Of a stretch of DNA of 36,232 nt, positions 8,216-15,395 are shown piece after piece. A program made the translations under genes and the position numbers. The stretch is from an uncultured Clostridia bacterium. GTDB taxonomy: Bacteria; Bacillota; Clostridia; Oscillospirales; Ruminococcaceae. The stretch lies in assembly GCA_947627465.1 (NCBI GenBank), contig CANQWD010000027.1, positions 1 through 36,232 of the forward strand, written 5' to 3'. The notes below the pieces were generated by a model. The model was not told the DNA's origin. It searched no databases and saw only the letters and a program-made list of their open reading frames with translations. Within the stretch, counting starts at the first letter, position 1; every line of letters starts with the position of its first letter.

Positions 8216-9439
8216 TTACTTGTTTCTCTCCGCGTCAAGAAGAGCCTTTACCTTGATAGGCAGACCGAACAGGTTGATAAAGCCCGCGCTGTCTTTCTGG
8301 TTGTAAACGTCGTCCTCGCCGAACGATGCAAAGTCCTCACTGTACAAGGTGTACGGAGAGGTTACGCCTGCGTTAATGATATTGCCCTTGTAAAGCTTCA
8401 GCTTAACGTCGCCCGTAACCGTCTCTTGGGTCTTGTCAACGAATGCGTCCATAGCCTCGCGCAGGGGAGTGTACCACTGACCGTTGTAAACAATATCCGC
8501 GTATTTCTGAGCGAGACCCGCTTTGTAGTGCTGAGTTTCCTTGTCAAGACAGATAGTTTCAAGCACCTCGTGAGCGTGATACAAAATCGTGCCGCCGGGA
8601 GTTTCGTAAACGCCGCGCGATTTCATACCGACTAAGCGGTTTTCAACAACGTCAAACAAACCGATACCGTTCTCGCCGCCGAGCTTGTTCAAGGTCTTGA
8701 TGAGTTTAACGCCGTCCATTTTCTCGCCGTTGAGAGCGGTCGGGATACCTTTCTCAAAGTGGAGAGTGATGTATGTGGGTTTGTCGGGAGCCTGTTCGGG
8801 AGAAACGCCAAGCTCCAAAAAGCCCTCTTTGTTGTACTGCGGCTCGTTCGCGGGGTCTTCAAGGTCAAGACCCTCGTGCGAGAGGTGCCACAAGTTCATA
8901 TCCTTGGAGTAGTTGGTCTCGCGGGTGATCTTAATGGGAACATTGTGCTCCTCCGCGTAAGTGATCTCTTGGTCGCGCGATTTGATGTCCCAAATTCTCC
9001 ACGGCGCGATAATTTCCAACTCGGGAGCCAGCGCCTTTATCGTCAGCTCAAAGCGGACTTGGTCGTTGCCCTTGCCCGTGCAGCCGTGGCAGATAGCGTC
9101 CGCGCCTTCTTTCTTCGCGATCTCAACCAATCTCTTCGCGATAGGAGGACGCGCGAACGACGTGCCGAGAAGATAGCCCTCGTATTTTGCGCCCGCTTTC
9201 AAGGTCGGGAAAATGAAGTCGTTCACGAACTCGTCCTGAATGTCCTCTATATAGAGTTTGGAAGCGCCCGTTTTCTTAGCGCGTTCCTCAAGACCTACGA
9301 TCTCCGCGTCCTGACCTACATTACCCGCAACGCATATAACCTCAACGCCCGGATATGTTTCTTTCAGCCACGGAATGATGATAGAAGTATCAAGACCGCC
9401 CGAATATGCCAAAACTACCTTTTTAATTTCCTTAGCCAT
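8216..9439 (-). CDS. argG: Argininosuccinate synthase ArgG
   Basis: ATP-dependent condensation of citrulline and aspartate to argininosuccinate. At 407 residues it is the normal length. The N-terminal PP-loop [17 protein letters not shown] (residues 9-25) binds ATP; further blocks include [15 protein letters not shown] near 116-130, [15 protein letters not shown] near 144-158 and the citrulline/aspartate-binding [14 protein letters not shown] near 177-190. ATG at 9439 has AAGGAG at good spacing. It is the first gene of the leftward unit, with a consensus promoter 39 nt upstream. ArgG and ArgH being separated by three membrane-protein genes is unusual. Confidence 0.97.
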   Translation of the reverse strand: MAKEIKKVVLAYSGGLDTSIIIPWLKETYPGVEVICVAGNVGQDAEIVGLEERAKKTGASKLYIEDIQDEFVNDFIFPTLKAGAKYEGYLLGTSFARPPIAKRLVEIAKKEGADAICHGCTGKGNDQVRFELTIKALAPELEIIAPWRIWDIKSRDQEITYAEEHNVPIKITRETNYSKDMNLWHLSHEGLDLEDPANEPQYNKEGFLELGVSPEQAPDKPTYITLHFEKGIPTALNGEKMDGVKLIKTLNKLGGENGIGLFDVVENRLVGMKSRGVYETPGGTILYHAHEVLETICLDKETQHYKAGLAQKYADIVYNGQWYTPLREAMDAFVDKTQETVTGDVKLKLYKGNIINAGVTSPYTLYSEDFASFGEDDVYNQKDSAGFINLFGLPIKVKALLDAERNK

Positions 9440-9477
9440 TTTAGTGTCTCCTTAATAAAATAATAATTACAAATTCT

Positions 9478-9505
9478 ATTATACACCTTTTTTGGCAAAT
9501 GTCAA
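9478..9505 (-). promoter_or_regulatory. Sigma-A promoter for argG / arg operon
   Basis: On the minus strand, TTGACA (9500-9505) and TATAAT (9478-9483) separated by 16 nt, both perfect consensus. The expected start site leaves a short leader of roughly 30 nt before argG, so no room for a riboswitch or T-box. Confidence 0.85.
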
Positions 9506-9549
9506 GCAAAAATATTCAGAATGAGAGATATTATTCATATTTTGTGAAT
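9506..9549. promoter_or_regulatory. Candidate operator region between divergent promoters
   Basis: Minus strand reads TGAATATTTTTGC at 9506-9518, immediately upstream of the argG -35 and resembling an ArgR/AhrC half-site pair (TGAATA then TGC/TTCA). A second inverted repeat, ATTCA-N7-TGAAT at 9533-9549, lies between the two promoters. Which factor binds (ArgR or the adjacent XRE protein) cannot be told from sequence. Confidence 0.3.
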
Positions 9550-9574
9550 TTTCTCAATATTTTTTCAAAAAGCC

Positions 9575-9603
9575 TTGACAAATCATGCGTTCATTGGTAT
9601 AAT
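9575..9603 (+). promoter_or_regulatory. Extended -10 sigma-A promoter for the XRE-ImmA unit
   Basis: TTGACA at 9575-9580, 17-nt spacer, TATAAT at 9598-9603, with TG one base before the -10 (extended -10). This is a full-consensus promoter driving the XRE gene that starts 50 nt downstream, which implies strong transcription unless repressed. Confidence 0.88.
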
Positions 9604-9652
9604 ATAATTGTGAATGTATTAAAACAACACGTAAAATCGGAGGGTCAAAACT

Positions 9653-10045
9653 ATGAAAATCAATGAAAAAATGGACATCTTACTTACGAGAAAGAACATG
9701 TCCCGCGTTAAATTCGCCGAGAAAGTGGGCATTACCTACCGCGCGTTCGCTTATTATATGAGCGAGACGCGCAAACCGCGTAAAACCATTCTTGATAAAA
9801 TAGCAAAGGAACTTAACGTAACGCCGGAATTTCTTTTGGACGATAATCAGGAGATTCAGCTTACGCAGGAAGAAAAATTCATAAAGGGGCTTGCTCAAAG
9901 CGGCGGCAGCACATGTGAAGCGGCAAAGTTTTTGTCGCAGTCAAAAGGACTTTTTGCGGGCAACTCGCTTAGCGACGAAGATAAATATAACCTTATGCGC
10001 TGCCTTACCGAAATTTATGAGGATTCCCGCAAGGGCAAGAAATAA
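9653..10045 (+). CDS. XRE-family helix-turn-helix regulator
   Basis: A 130-residue protein with an N-terminal Cro/CI-type HTH: residues about 5-60, including SRVKFAEKVGITYRAFAYYMSETRKPRKTILDKIAKELNV. After a short linker (FLLDDNQEIQLTQEEK) comes a helical C-terminal part with no recognised domain. ATG at 9653 follows GGAGGG. The stop and the start of the metalloprotease gene share one base (TAATG), so the two are translationally coupled. By analogy with ImmR/ImmA pairs, this is probably a repressor whose level is controlled by the downstream protease; its likely target is its own very strong promoter, perhaps also argG. This is inference. Confidence 0.88.
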   Translation: MKINEKMDILLTRKNMSRVKFAEKVGITYRAFAYYMSETRKPRKTILDKIAKELNVTPEFLLDDNQEIQLTQEEKFIKGLAQSGGSTCEAAKFLSQSKGLFAGNSLSDEDKYNLMRCLTEIYEDSRKGKK

Positions 10046-10536
10046 TGCGCCGAATTATCGAAACTGCCGCGTTGGTTCTTGAGAAATACGGCGGCAGGGA
10101 TATTTTTGAAACTGCCGAAAATTCGGGTGCGAATGTCTGGCAGCGAAAGCTCGGCGGTTTAAAGGGCTTTTATATCTGCGAAAACGGGGTAAGATATATT
10201 GTGATAAACGAGGAACTGGACGCCGCATCGAAAAAGGTGGTGTGCGCTCACGAGTTTGGACATGATATGCTTCACCGAGAGCTTTCGACGGGCGGTATTC
10301 GCGAAAACACCTTGTTTCTCGATAACAACAAAACCGAGCGTGAAGCGAATTTATTCGCGGCGTGCGTGCTTATTTCGGACGATGATATATTGGACGCGGC
10401 AAGCGGTTCGGATATCGCGGGCATTTCGGCAAGTCTTAATTTGCCGCCCGATATCGTTAATTATAAATTGTTGGCGATGAATTATAAAGGTTATAACTTT
10501 AATATCGGCGATATCAAAAATGATTTTTTGAAATGA
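10045..10536 (+). CDS. ImmA/IrrE-family metallo-endopeptidase
   Basis: A 163-residue protein with a zinc-protease signature HEFGH at residues 69-73 and a downstream EREAN (third ligand candidate) typical of the ImmA/IrrE (M78-type, DUF955) family. In known cases these proteases cleave a partner HTH repressor to relieve repression (ImmA with ImmR in ICEBs1; IrrE with DdrO in Deinococcus). Here the partner is the XRE gene that overlaps it by one base. No integrase, relaxase or phage gene is nearby, so the pair seems to be a chromosomal switch, not part of a visible element. It may respond to stress, but the signal is unknown. Confidence 0.9.
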   Translation: MRRIIETAALVLEKYGGRDIFETAENSGANVWQRKLGGLKGFYICENGVRYIVINEELDAASKKVVCAHEFGHDMLHRELSTGGIRENTLFLDNNKTEREANLFAACVLISDDDILDAASGSDIAGISASLNLPPDIVNYKLLAMNYKGYNFNIGDIKNDFLK

Positions 10537-10567
10537 TCGGCGGCAATCGGCGGGGGAGGAATTTTGT

Positions 10568-11590
10568 TTGGATATAAAATCGGCTTTGAAAGAGTTGACG
10601 GAACGCGTTGGCGTTTCGGGCGATGAGTTCGCGGCTTCAAACGCTGCGGCGGATTTTCTGAAGCAATATGTCGAAGAGGTTTCGGTTGACGCTTTCGGAA
10701 ATGTTACGGGTTTTGTGAGGTCGCACCGTGAAAACGCGAAACTTCTTATGCTGGACGCTCACATCGATCAAGTGGGCTATATCGTAACCTATATTGACGA
10801 CAAAGGCTTTTTGAGCGTGGGTTCGTGCGGCTCGCCCGATGTGAAAACGCTGTTGGCGCAGTCGGTGACGGTTCACGGAAAACGCGCCGTGCGCGGCGTG
10901 GTTTCGACCTTGCCGCCGCACGTTCAAAAGGAAAGCGGCGCGCCCGAGATCGCCGATATATCGATCGACGTCGGTTTGACAAAAGGACAAGCAGAGGAAG
11001 CGATATCGCTTGGCGACCGCGTTACCGTAAATTCGGAGTTTAAGGAGCTTTGCGGCGATACGGTATCATCGTCCGCGATTGACGACAGAAGCGGCGTTTG
11101 CGCGATTTTGGCGGCGCTTGATATGCTGAAAGGCAAGGACTTGGCTTACGATCTCGCCGTATGTTTTTCGGCGCAGGAGGAAACCGGAGAACGCGGCGCG
11201 AAGCAAGCCGCTTTTCGCATTAAACCCGATGAATGTATCGCGGTGGACGTGTCTTTCGGCAGAACGCCCGACGGAGACCCAAAGGAAACAGTGCCGCTCG
11301 GAAGCGGCGTTATGATAGGATTTTCGGCGGTTTTGGACAAAAAGATGTCGAACTCTCTGCGAAAACTCGCGCGTGAAAAGAATATTTCGTTTACCGAGGA
11401 GATTATGCCCGACAGTACGGGGACGAACGCTGACGCTATCGGCGTTTCGGGAAGCGGAGTTAAGTGCTGTACGCTTTCTTTTCCTATAAGATATATGCAC
11501 ACTCCCGTTGAAGCCGTAAATTTAAACGACATAAAATCAACCGCAAAATTGATCGCCGCGTATGCCGAGGGAGGATCCGAAAATGATTGA
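10568..11590 (+). CDS. M42-family aminopeptidase, first copy
   Basis: Cytosolic dinuclear metallo-aminopeptidase of the M42 (glutamyl/deblocking aminopeptidase, TET-like) family, 340 residues. Metal ligands are in LDAHIDQVG (His65, Asp67), SAIDDRSG, the catalytic pair in SAQEETGERGA, AVDVSFG, and IRYMHTPVE near the C-terminus, all in the expected order. The start is a TTG at 10568 with GGAGG at suitable spacing; no ATG fits. It is 31 nt after the metalloprotease gene and overlaps the second M42 copy by 8 nt. Such enzymes usually trim peptides released by larger proteases. Some members were once called cellulases, which is not supported here. Confidence 0.92.
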   Translation: MDIKSALKELTERVGVSGDEFAASNAAADFLKQYVEEVSVDAFGNVTGFVRSHRENAKLLMLDAHIDQVGYIVTYIDDKGFLSVGSCGSPDVKTLLAQSVTVHGKRAVRGVVSTLPPHVQKESGAPEIADISIDVGLTKGQAEEAISLGDRVTVNSEFKELCGDTVSSSAIDDRSGVCAILAALDMLKGKDLAYDLAVCFSAQEETGERGAKQAAFRIKPDECIAVDVSFGRTPDGDPKETVPLGSGVMIGFSAVLDKKMSNSLRKLAREKNISFTEEIMPDSTGTNADAIGVSGSGVKCCTLSFPIRYMHTPVEAVNLNDIKSTAKLIAAYAEGGSEND

Positions 11591-12596
11591 GAATTTAAAG
11601 GAACTTTGCCTGATTAACGGTTCCTCGGGCGATGAAAGCCGCGTCCGCGATCATATAATTTCACGTATAAAAGCGGACGATATCGTTACCGATAATCTCG
11701 GAAATTTGCTTGTGTTTAAAAAGGGAAGAAAAACGCCGAAAAACAAGATAATGTTCGCGGCGCATATTGACGAAGTCGGCTTTATGATAACCGATGTCTC
11801 CGAGGACGGCTTTTTGAGTTTCGGCGCGGTTGGCGGTATAAATCCCGCAGTCGTTCTCGGCAGAACGTTAAGGCTCGAAAGCGGAGCCGTCGGAGTTGTC
11901 GGCACAAAAGCCATTCATCAGCAATCCAAGGACGAGCGCAAACAAATGCCGAATTTTGACGAGCTGTATCTCGATATCGGCGCAGGCTCCAAGGAAGAAG
12001 CGGAAAAGCTCGCGCCGCGCGGAAGCTATGCTTATTTTGACGCGGATTTCTTTGAGTTCGGCGACGGTTTTATAAAGGGAAAAGCTATCGACGACCGCGC
12101 GGGTTGTCTTATTATGATGAATATGATAAACGGCGACCCCGAATATGATGCGTGGTACGCGTTCACGGTTCAAGAGGAGATCGGTACGCGCGGCGCAAAG
12201 GCGGCGGCATTCTCGATAGCGCCCGATATTGCGTTTGTGCTTGAAACGACGACCGCATGCGATATCGCGGGCGTTTCGGGCGGCAAAAAGGTTTGCGAAC
12301 TCGGAAAAGGCGCGGTAGTATCGTATATGGACAGAGGGACGGTTTACGACAGGGCGCTTTACGGTCTCGCGTTTGAGACCGCCAAAGCGAATGGAATTCC
12401 CGTTCAAACAAAAACTTTGATAGCGGGCGGCAACGACAGCGGTTCTATTCACGTAAGCCGCGGAGGAGTGCGTACCTGCGCGATCTCCGTGCCGTGCAGA
12501 TATCTGCACTCGCCGTCCTGCATCATAAAAGAAAGCGATTACAGAGCGGTGAACGACCTCGCCGAGAAAATGCTTTCGGCGGCGGGAGAGTTATGA
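11583..12596 (+). CDS. M42-family aminopeptidase, second copy
   Basis: A 337-residue paralogue of the preceding gene, clearly diverged. Seen: FAAHIDEVGFM (metal His/Asp), AIDDRAGCL, VQEEIGTRGAKAAA (catalytic Glu pair), VLETTTACDIAG and CRYLHSPSC, so all metal ligands are kept. The frame opens upstream at 11562, but ATG at 11583 with GGGAGG at 8-nt spacing gives the expected family start. Overlaps of 8 nt with the first copy and 4 nt (ATGA) with the GNAT gene mark a tight operon. Two M42 subunits from neighbouring genes may form hetero-oligomeric TET particles, as in some archaea; here this is inference only. Confidence 0.92.
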   Translation: MIENLKELCLINGSSGDESRVRDHIISRIKADDIVTDNLGNLLVFKKGRKTPKNKIMFAAHIDEVGFMITDVSEDGFLSFGAVGGINPAVVLGRTLRLESGAVGVVGTKAIHQQSKDERKQMPNFDELYLDIGAGSKEEAEKLAPRGSYAYFDADFFEFGDGFIKGKAIDDRAGCLIMMNMINGDPEYDAWYAFTVQEEIGTRGAKAAAFSIAPDIAFVLETTTACDIAGVSGGKKVCELGKGAVVSYMDRGTVYDRALYGLAFETAKANGIPVQTKTLIAGGNDSGSIHVSRGGVRTCAISVPCRYLHSPSCIIKESDYRAVNDLAEKMLSAAGEL

Positions 12597-13297
12597 TAAA
12601 GCGCGTAAACTCTCCGGAAGAACTGCTTTTACCCGAAAAGGGCGTTGAAGCGCAAAAAATACGTGCATTGCTCCTCGCCTACGGAACAGGATACGATTTC
12701 TGCCGTTTTTACACTTCGGAAAACCTTGCGTTTTGCGAAATGAACGGCAGTTTCGTGTTGTGTGAAAACGGGAATTGTGATTTTGAGGAATTGGCGCGGT
12801 TTCTCGCTTTTCACGGATTTTCGGAGATATTCTGCTCGAAAGAGTTTGGCGAACGTCTGGCGGCGTTTTTAAATTGCGGCTTTAAAGCTGTAAATTTAAT
12901 GATTTTCTGCGGAAGTTCTCTTGAATGCTCCGACGTTGAAAAAAATCCGCCGCTTGGCGAGATCTACAAAATACTCTCCAAAGCGTTTGCCTTTGACTAC
13001 GAGCCGTGGTATGTCGATATGTCGCACAGAATTCGGCACGGTATCGCGCAAGTCAGAAAGCTGGACGGCTCCGCGCTGACGATTCAGCATAATTTAAACG
13101 AAGAAGCGCTGCTTTCGCAAATCGCGACAGTACCCGAAAAGCGCGGACGCGGCACGGCTTCAAGGCTTATTCTGTCAGCGTGCGCGGAATTGTCTCTTAG
13201 CAAGGTTTTCGTTATCTGCGAAAACGGGTTATTGCCGTTTTACGAAAAAATCGGTTTTGAGAAAATTGACGAAAAAATTGTTTTAACAAGGAATTAA
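12593..13297 (+). CDS. GNAT-fold N-acetyltransferase
   Basis: A 234-residue protein whose C-terminal half carries the GNAT acetyl-CoA pyrophosphate loop, IATVPEKRGRGTASRLI near residues 178-194 (R/K-x-x-G-x-G/A pattern), followed by VFVICENGLLPFYEKIGFEK, the usual last strand and helix. The N-terminal half is a second, degenerate domain without a visible loop, so a tandem-GNAT arrangement with one active site is possible. ATG at 12593 overlaps the M42 stop by 4 nt, giving translational coupling. Substrate unknown; given the aminopeptidase neighbours an amino-terminal or amino-acid acceptor is conceivable but unsupported. Confidence 0.8.
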   Translation: MIKRVNSPEELLLPEKGVEAQKIRALLLAYGTGYDFCRFYTSENLAFCEMNGSFVLCENGNCDFEELARFLAFHGFSEIFCSKEFGERLAAFLNCGFKAVNLMIFCGSSLECSDVEKNPPLGEIYKILSKAFAFDYEPWYVDMSHRIRHGIAQVRKLDGSALTIQHNLNEEALLSQIATVPEKRGRGTASRLILSACAELSLSKVFVICENGLLPFYEKIGFEKIDEKIVLTRN

Positions 13298-13299
13298 CA

Positions 13300-13659
13300 A
13301 TGAAGAAAGAGAATATCGAGGAAGAATACAAGCATTATGTAATTCAGGATATCGGGCTGGTTAAGGGTTATCGGCTGGTTAACGAAACTAATGAGAACGA
13401 CAACATAATCATTAACGACATCAAGATCGAGATAAATCTGAACAGCGAGATCGGAAAGGAGTTTTGGGAAACTATCAAGGGAAAGTTCAATCCCGAAGCG
13501 CTGCCGCCGAAGTACGCGACCGCCGCGAACTACATATACTCCGAAAACGAGCGTAACGGCATTATGAACGTCGCTATCAAGATACTGACCGACAAGCGCA
13601 ATCCCGACGAAGTCAAGGCGAAGCGCAAACTTCTGCATAAGATCAATAAGTACACATAA
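13300..13659 (+). CDS. Hypothetical acidic/charged protein
   Basis: A 119-residue protein I do not recognise. It is rich in Glu, Asn, Ile and Lys, with no cysteines, no membrane segment and no signal peptide. A central part (INDIKIEINLNSEIGKEFW) looks amphipathic beta/alpha and the C-terminus (NPDEVKAKRKLLHKINKYT) is a basic helix. ATG at 13300 has AAGGA at 7-nt spacing and comes 2 nt after the GNAT stop, so it is the last gene of the M42-GNAT unit before a strong hairpin. Real coding is supported by position, the ribosome binding site and lack of overlap; function is unknown. Confidence 0.7.
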   Translation: MKKENIEEEYKHYVIQDIGLVKGYRLVNETNENDNIIINDIKIEINLNSEIGKEFWETIKGKFNPEALPPKYATAANYIYSENERNGIMNVAIKILTDKRNPDEVKAKRKLLHKINKYT

Positions 13660-13662
13660 AAG

Positions 13663-13705
13663 CAGCCCCGTACAAAATCCGCAGCGCGATTTTTGTACGG
13701 GGCTG
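13663..13705. terminator. Bidirectional hairpin terminator
   Basis: Perfect 15-bp inverted repeat (13663-13677 with 13691-13705; CAGCCCCGTACAAAA and its complement) with a 13-nt loop, lying between converging genes. The A-rich/U-rich ends of the stem and the TTTTA following it on the minus strand fit an intrinsic terminator working for both. Confidence 0.85.
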
Positions 13706-13712
13706 TATTCAT

Positions 13713-15110
13713 TCAAATTGCCATTTTGGAATTGACCGGAAAAATAAGCATAGCTTCTATTTCGTTTGCGGGGCGCGGTTTGCTGTAGTAATATCCTTGC
13801 GCCAAGTCGCAGCCGAGATCCGTAAGAAGCTTACATTGCTCGTTTGTTTCAACGCCTTCGGCGAGAACCACCATTTTAAGAGCTTTACCCATTGCAACTA
13901 TCGCGCTTGTAATACGTTTCGAGGTGTCGTTGTCGTTTACATCGCAAACCAAGCTCCTGTCTATTTTCAGCACGTCGAAAGGAATGGTTTTAAGCGAAGC
14001 CAGCGAAGAATAACCCGTGCCGAAGTCGTCCATTGAAATAGAAACGCCCAGACCGTGAATTTTATTCAAAACGTTTACTGTATGCTCAACGTCCATCATA
14101 GCCATTGTTTCGGTTACTTCGATCTCTAAATATTTCGGGTCGAAGCCCGTTTCTTCCAACGCGTGAACGACAGTTGCGAAAACATCAGTTCTCACAAATT
14201 GAGCCTGCGACATATTCACTGAAATAACAACCGGATGTAAGTCCATATCCTGCCACTTTTTTCCCTGACGGCAAGCCGTCATAAGCCCCCACTCGTCAAT
14301 TTTTGTGATAATGCCGAACTGCTCCGCGAGAGGAATAAAATCGCACGGCGGAACAAAGCCTTTAACGGGATGATGCCAGCGTATAAGCGCTTCAACGCCC
14401 ACGATCTCACCGCTTTTAAATGAGACCTTCGGCTGATAATACAGCTCAAATTGCCCGTTTTTGAGAGCCTCCAGCATTTCCGAACGCATAATTTCGTTTT
14501 CCACCATACGGCTTTCCATATCGCTGGTAAACTCCGAAACGCGCTGATTTTCCGAATGCGTCAAAAGACAAAGATTAGCCTTGTTAAACAGCGTGTAAAT
14601 ATCGTCATGTCCGTCATATACGCAAACGCCCGCATAAAAGTTCAGCTGTTCGTACAAAGCTCCGTTCGCGATAAGCGTGGGAAGCACCTTGGCGAAATTG
14701 TCAATTATCTCCGACGGTTGTTTACCGTGGAGCTTTGCCAAAAGCGCAAAATCATCGGTGTCAACGCGCCCGAAAACGTCGCCTTTGCCGGCGATGTGTT
14801 TTACCGCTTCCGCAAAAGCGCATACCACCTTGTCGCCCTCTTCGGTGCCGAAAAGCGTGTTTATCAGCCGCAGTTTATCCACGTCGAAAACAATGAGCGC
14901 GATATCTCCGTCGGAACGGCTGTGAGAATGCTCCAATGTTTCTCTTCCCGCGCGCATAAAGCCGTCGCGGTTGTATACCCCCGTCATTTCATCAATATTT
15001 AGGTTGTGTTTAGCCTCTTTTTCCATTAAAACTATTTTGTAAAAAGCAAAAATCAAAGCCGCCAAGAAAGCCGCGGAAAGTACACCTAATAATATAACCG
15101 CCAATTTCAT
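13713..15110 (-). CDS. Membrane GGDEF/EAL protein, probable c-di-GMP phosphodiesterase
   Basis: A 465-residue protein with one N-terminal membrane helix (residues about 4-28), a GGDEF domain (about 35-195) and an EAL domain (about 205-460). The GGDEF signature reads R-V-D-T-D-D-F (115-121): both glycines are replaced, so cyclase activity is unlikely. The EAL domain keeps VEALIRW (Glu239), NMSQAQF, EVTET, MDDFGTGYSS and LAEGVET, the expected metal and catalytic residues, so hydrolysis of c-di-GMP is likely. The degenerate GGDEF may bind GTP or act as a regulator. ATG at 15110 follows AAAGGAG. A single-gene unit with its own promoter; convergent with the preceding operon. Confidence 0.92.
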   Translation of the reverse strand: MKLAVILLGVLSAAFLAALIFAFYKIVLMEKEAKHNLNIDEMTGVYNRDGFMRAGRETLEHSHSRSDGDIALIVFDVDKLRLINTLFGTEEGDKVVCAFAEAVKHIAGKGDVFGRVDTDDFALLAKLHGKQPSEIIDNFAKVLPTLIANGALYEQLNFYAGVCVYDGHDDIYTLFNKANLCLLTHSENQRVSEFTSDMESRMVENEIMRSEMLEALKNGQFELYYQPKVSFKSGEIVGVEALIRWHHPVKGFVPPCDFIPLAEQFGIITKIDEWGLMTACRQGKKWQDMDLHPVVISVNMSQAQFVRTDVFATVVHALEETGFDPKYLEIEVTETMAMMDVEHTVNVLNKIHGLGVSISMDDFGTGYSSLASLKTIPFDVLKIDRSLVCDVNDNDTSKRITSAIVAMGKALKMVVLAEGVETNEQCKLLTDLGCDLAQGYYYSKPRPANEIEAMLIFPVNSKMAI

Positions 15111-15169
15111 TAAATCGGACTCCTTTCAAGACTTTCCCCAATAATTTTTTTATATTTATATCTAGTTTA

Positions 15170-15198
15170 ATTATACCACTCTTTTACCAAAATTACAA
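15170..15198 (-). promoter_or_regulatory. Sigma-A promoter for the GGDEF/EAL gene
   Basis: On the minus strand TTGTAA (15193-15198), 17-nt spacer, TATAAT (15170-15175). The start codon is about 60 nt downstream; that AU-rich leader shows no c-di-GMP riboswitch pattern. Confidence 0.7.
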
Positions 15199-15360
15199 CT
15201 CTTTTTTTAATATTTTTATTAAAACCATACAAATTTGTTACTTTGTCATTAAAGCTAAGCCAATTTCCGAGAGTAAAGTTACGGAAATTTGTGCATAATG
15301 CCCAATTTTAAGTTGAGCAAATATCACGACAAAATACAATTTAAAAATAGGGAACCGAAA
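15199..15360. other. AT-rich intergenic stretch with one inverted repeat
   Basis: Non-coding, AT-rich DNA upstream of the GGDEF/EAL promoter. The only structure I see is a perfect 8-bp inverted repeat AATTTCCG / CGGAAATT (15262-15269 and 15282-15289, 12-nt loop), about 65 nt upstream of the -35. It could be an operator or a small hairpin; nothing more can be supported. Confidence 0.4.
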
Positions 15361-15390
15361 AGCGCGAAGCTGTTTATAAAGCTCCGCGCT
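15361..15390 (-). terminator. Terminator-like hairpin after the COG2509 gene
   Basis: On the minus strand AGCGCGgAGCT / AGCTtCGCGCT form a stem with a single mismatch around a short AT loop, 5 nt after the stop codon and followed by TTTT. Probable end of the cdaA-cdaR-COG2509 transcript; the short U-run lowers confidence. Confidence 0.65.
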
Positions 15391-15395
15391 TAACA

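Noticed and set aside
8759-9463. 234-codon frame opposite argG
   Set aside because: It is the antisense shadow of a well-conserved gene and has no initiation signals.
9440-9477. T-box or arginine riboswitch leader for argG
   Set aside because: The leader is too short (about 30 nt) and has no such structure.
9653-10536. Integrated element or prophage around the XRE-ImmA pair
   Set aside because: No integrase, att repeats, relaxase or phage genes in the flanks, which are housekeeping or metabolic.
11868-12509. 213-codon frame opposite the second M42 gene
   Set aside because: Arg-rich antisense product with no homology signals; the plus strand carries all M42 ligands.
15111-15395. c-di-GMP riboswitch upstream of the EAL gene
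   Set aside because: No GEMM-like conserved loop or helix pattern could be found on either strand.
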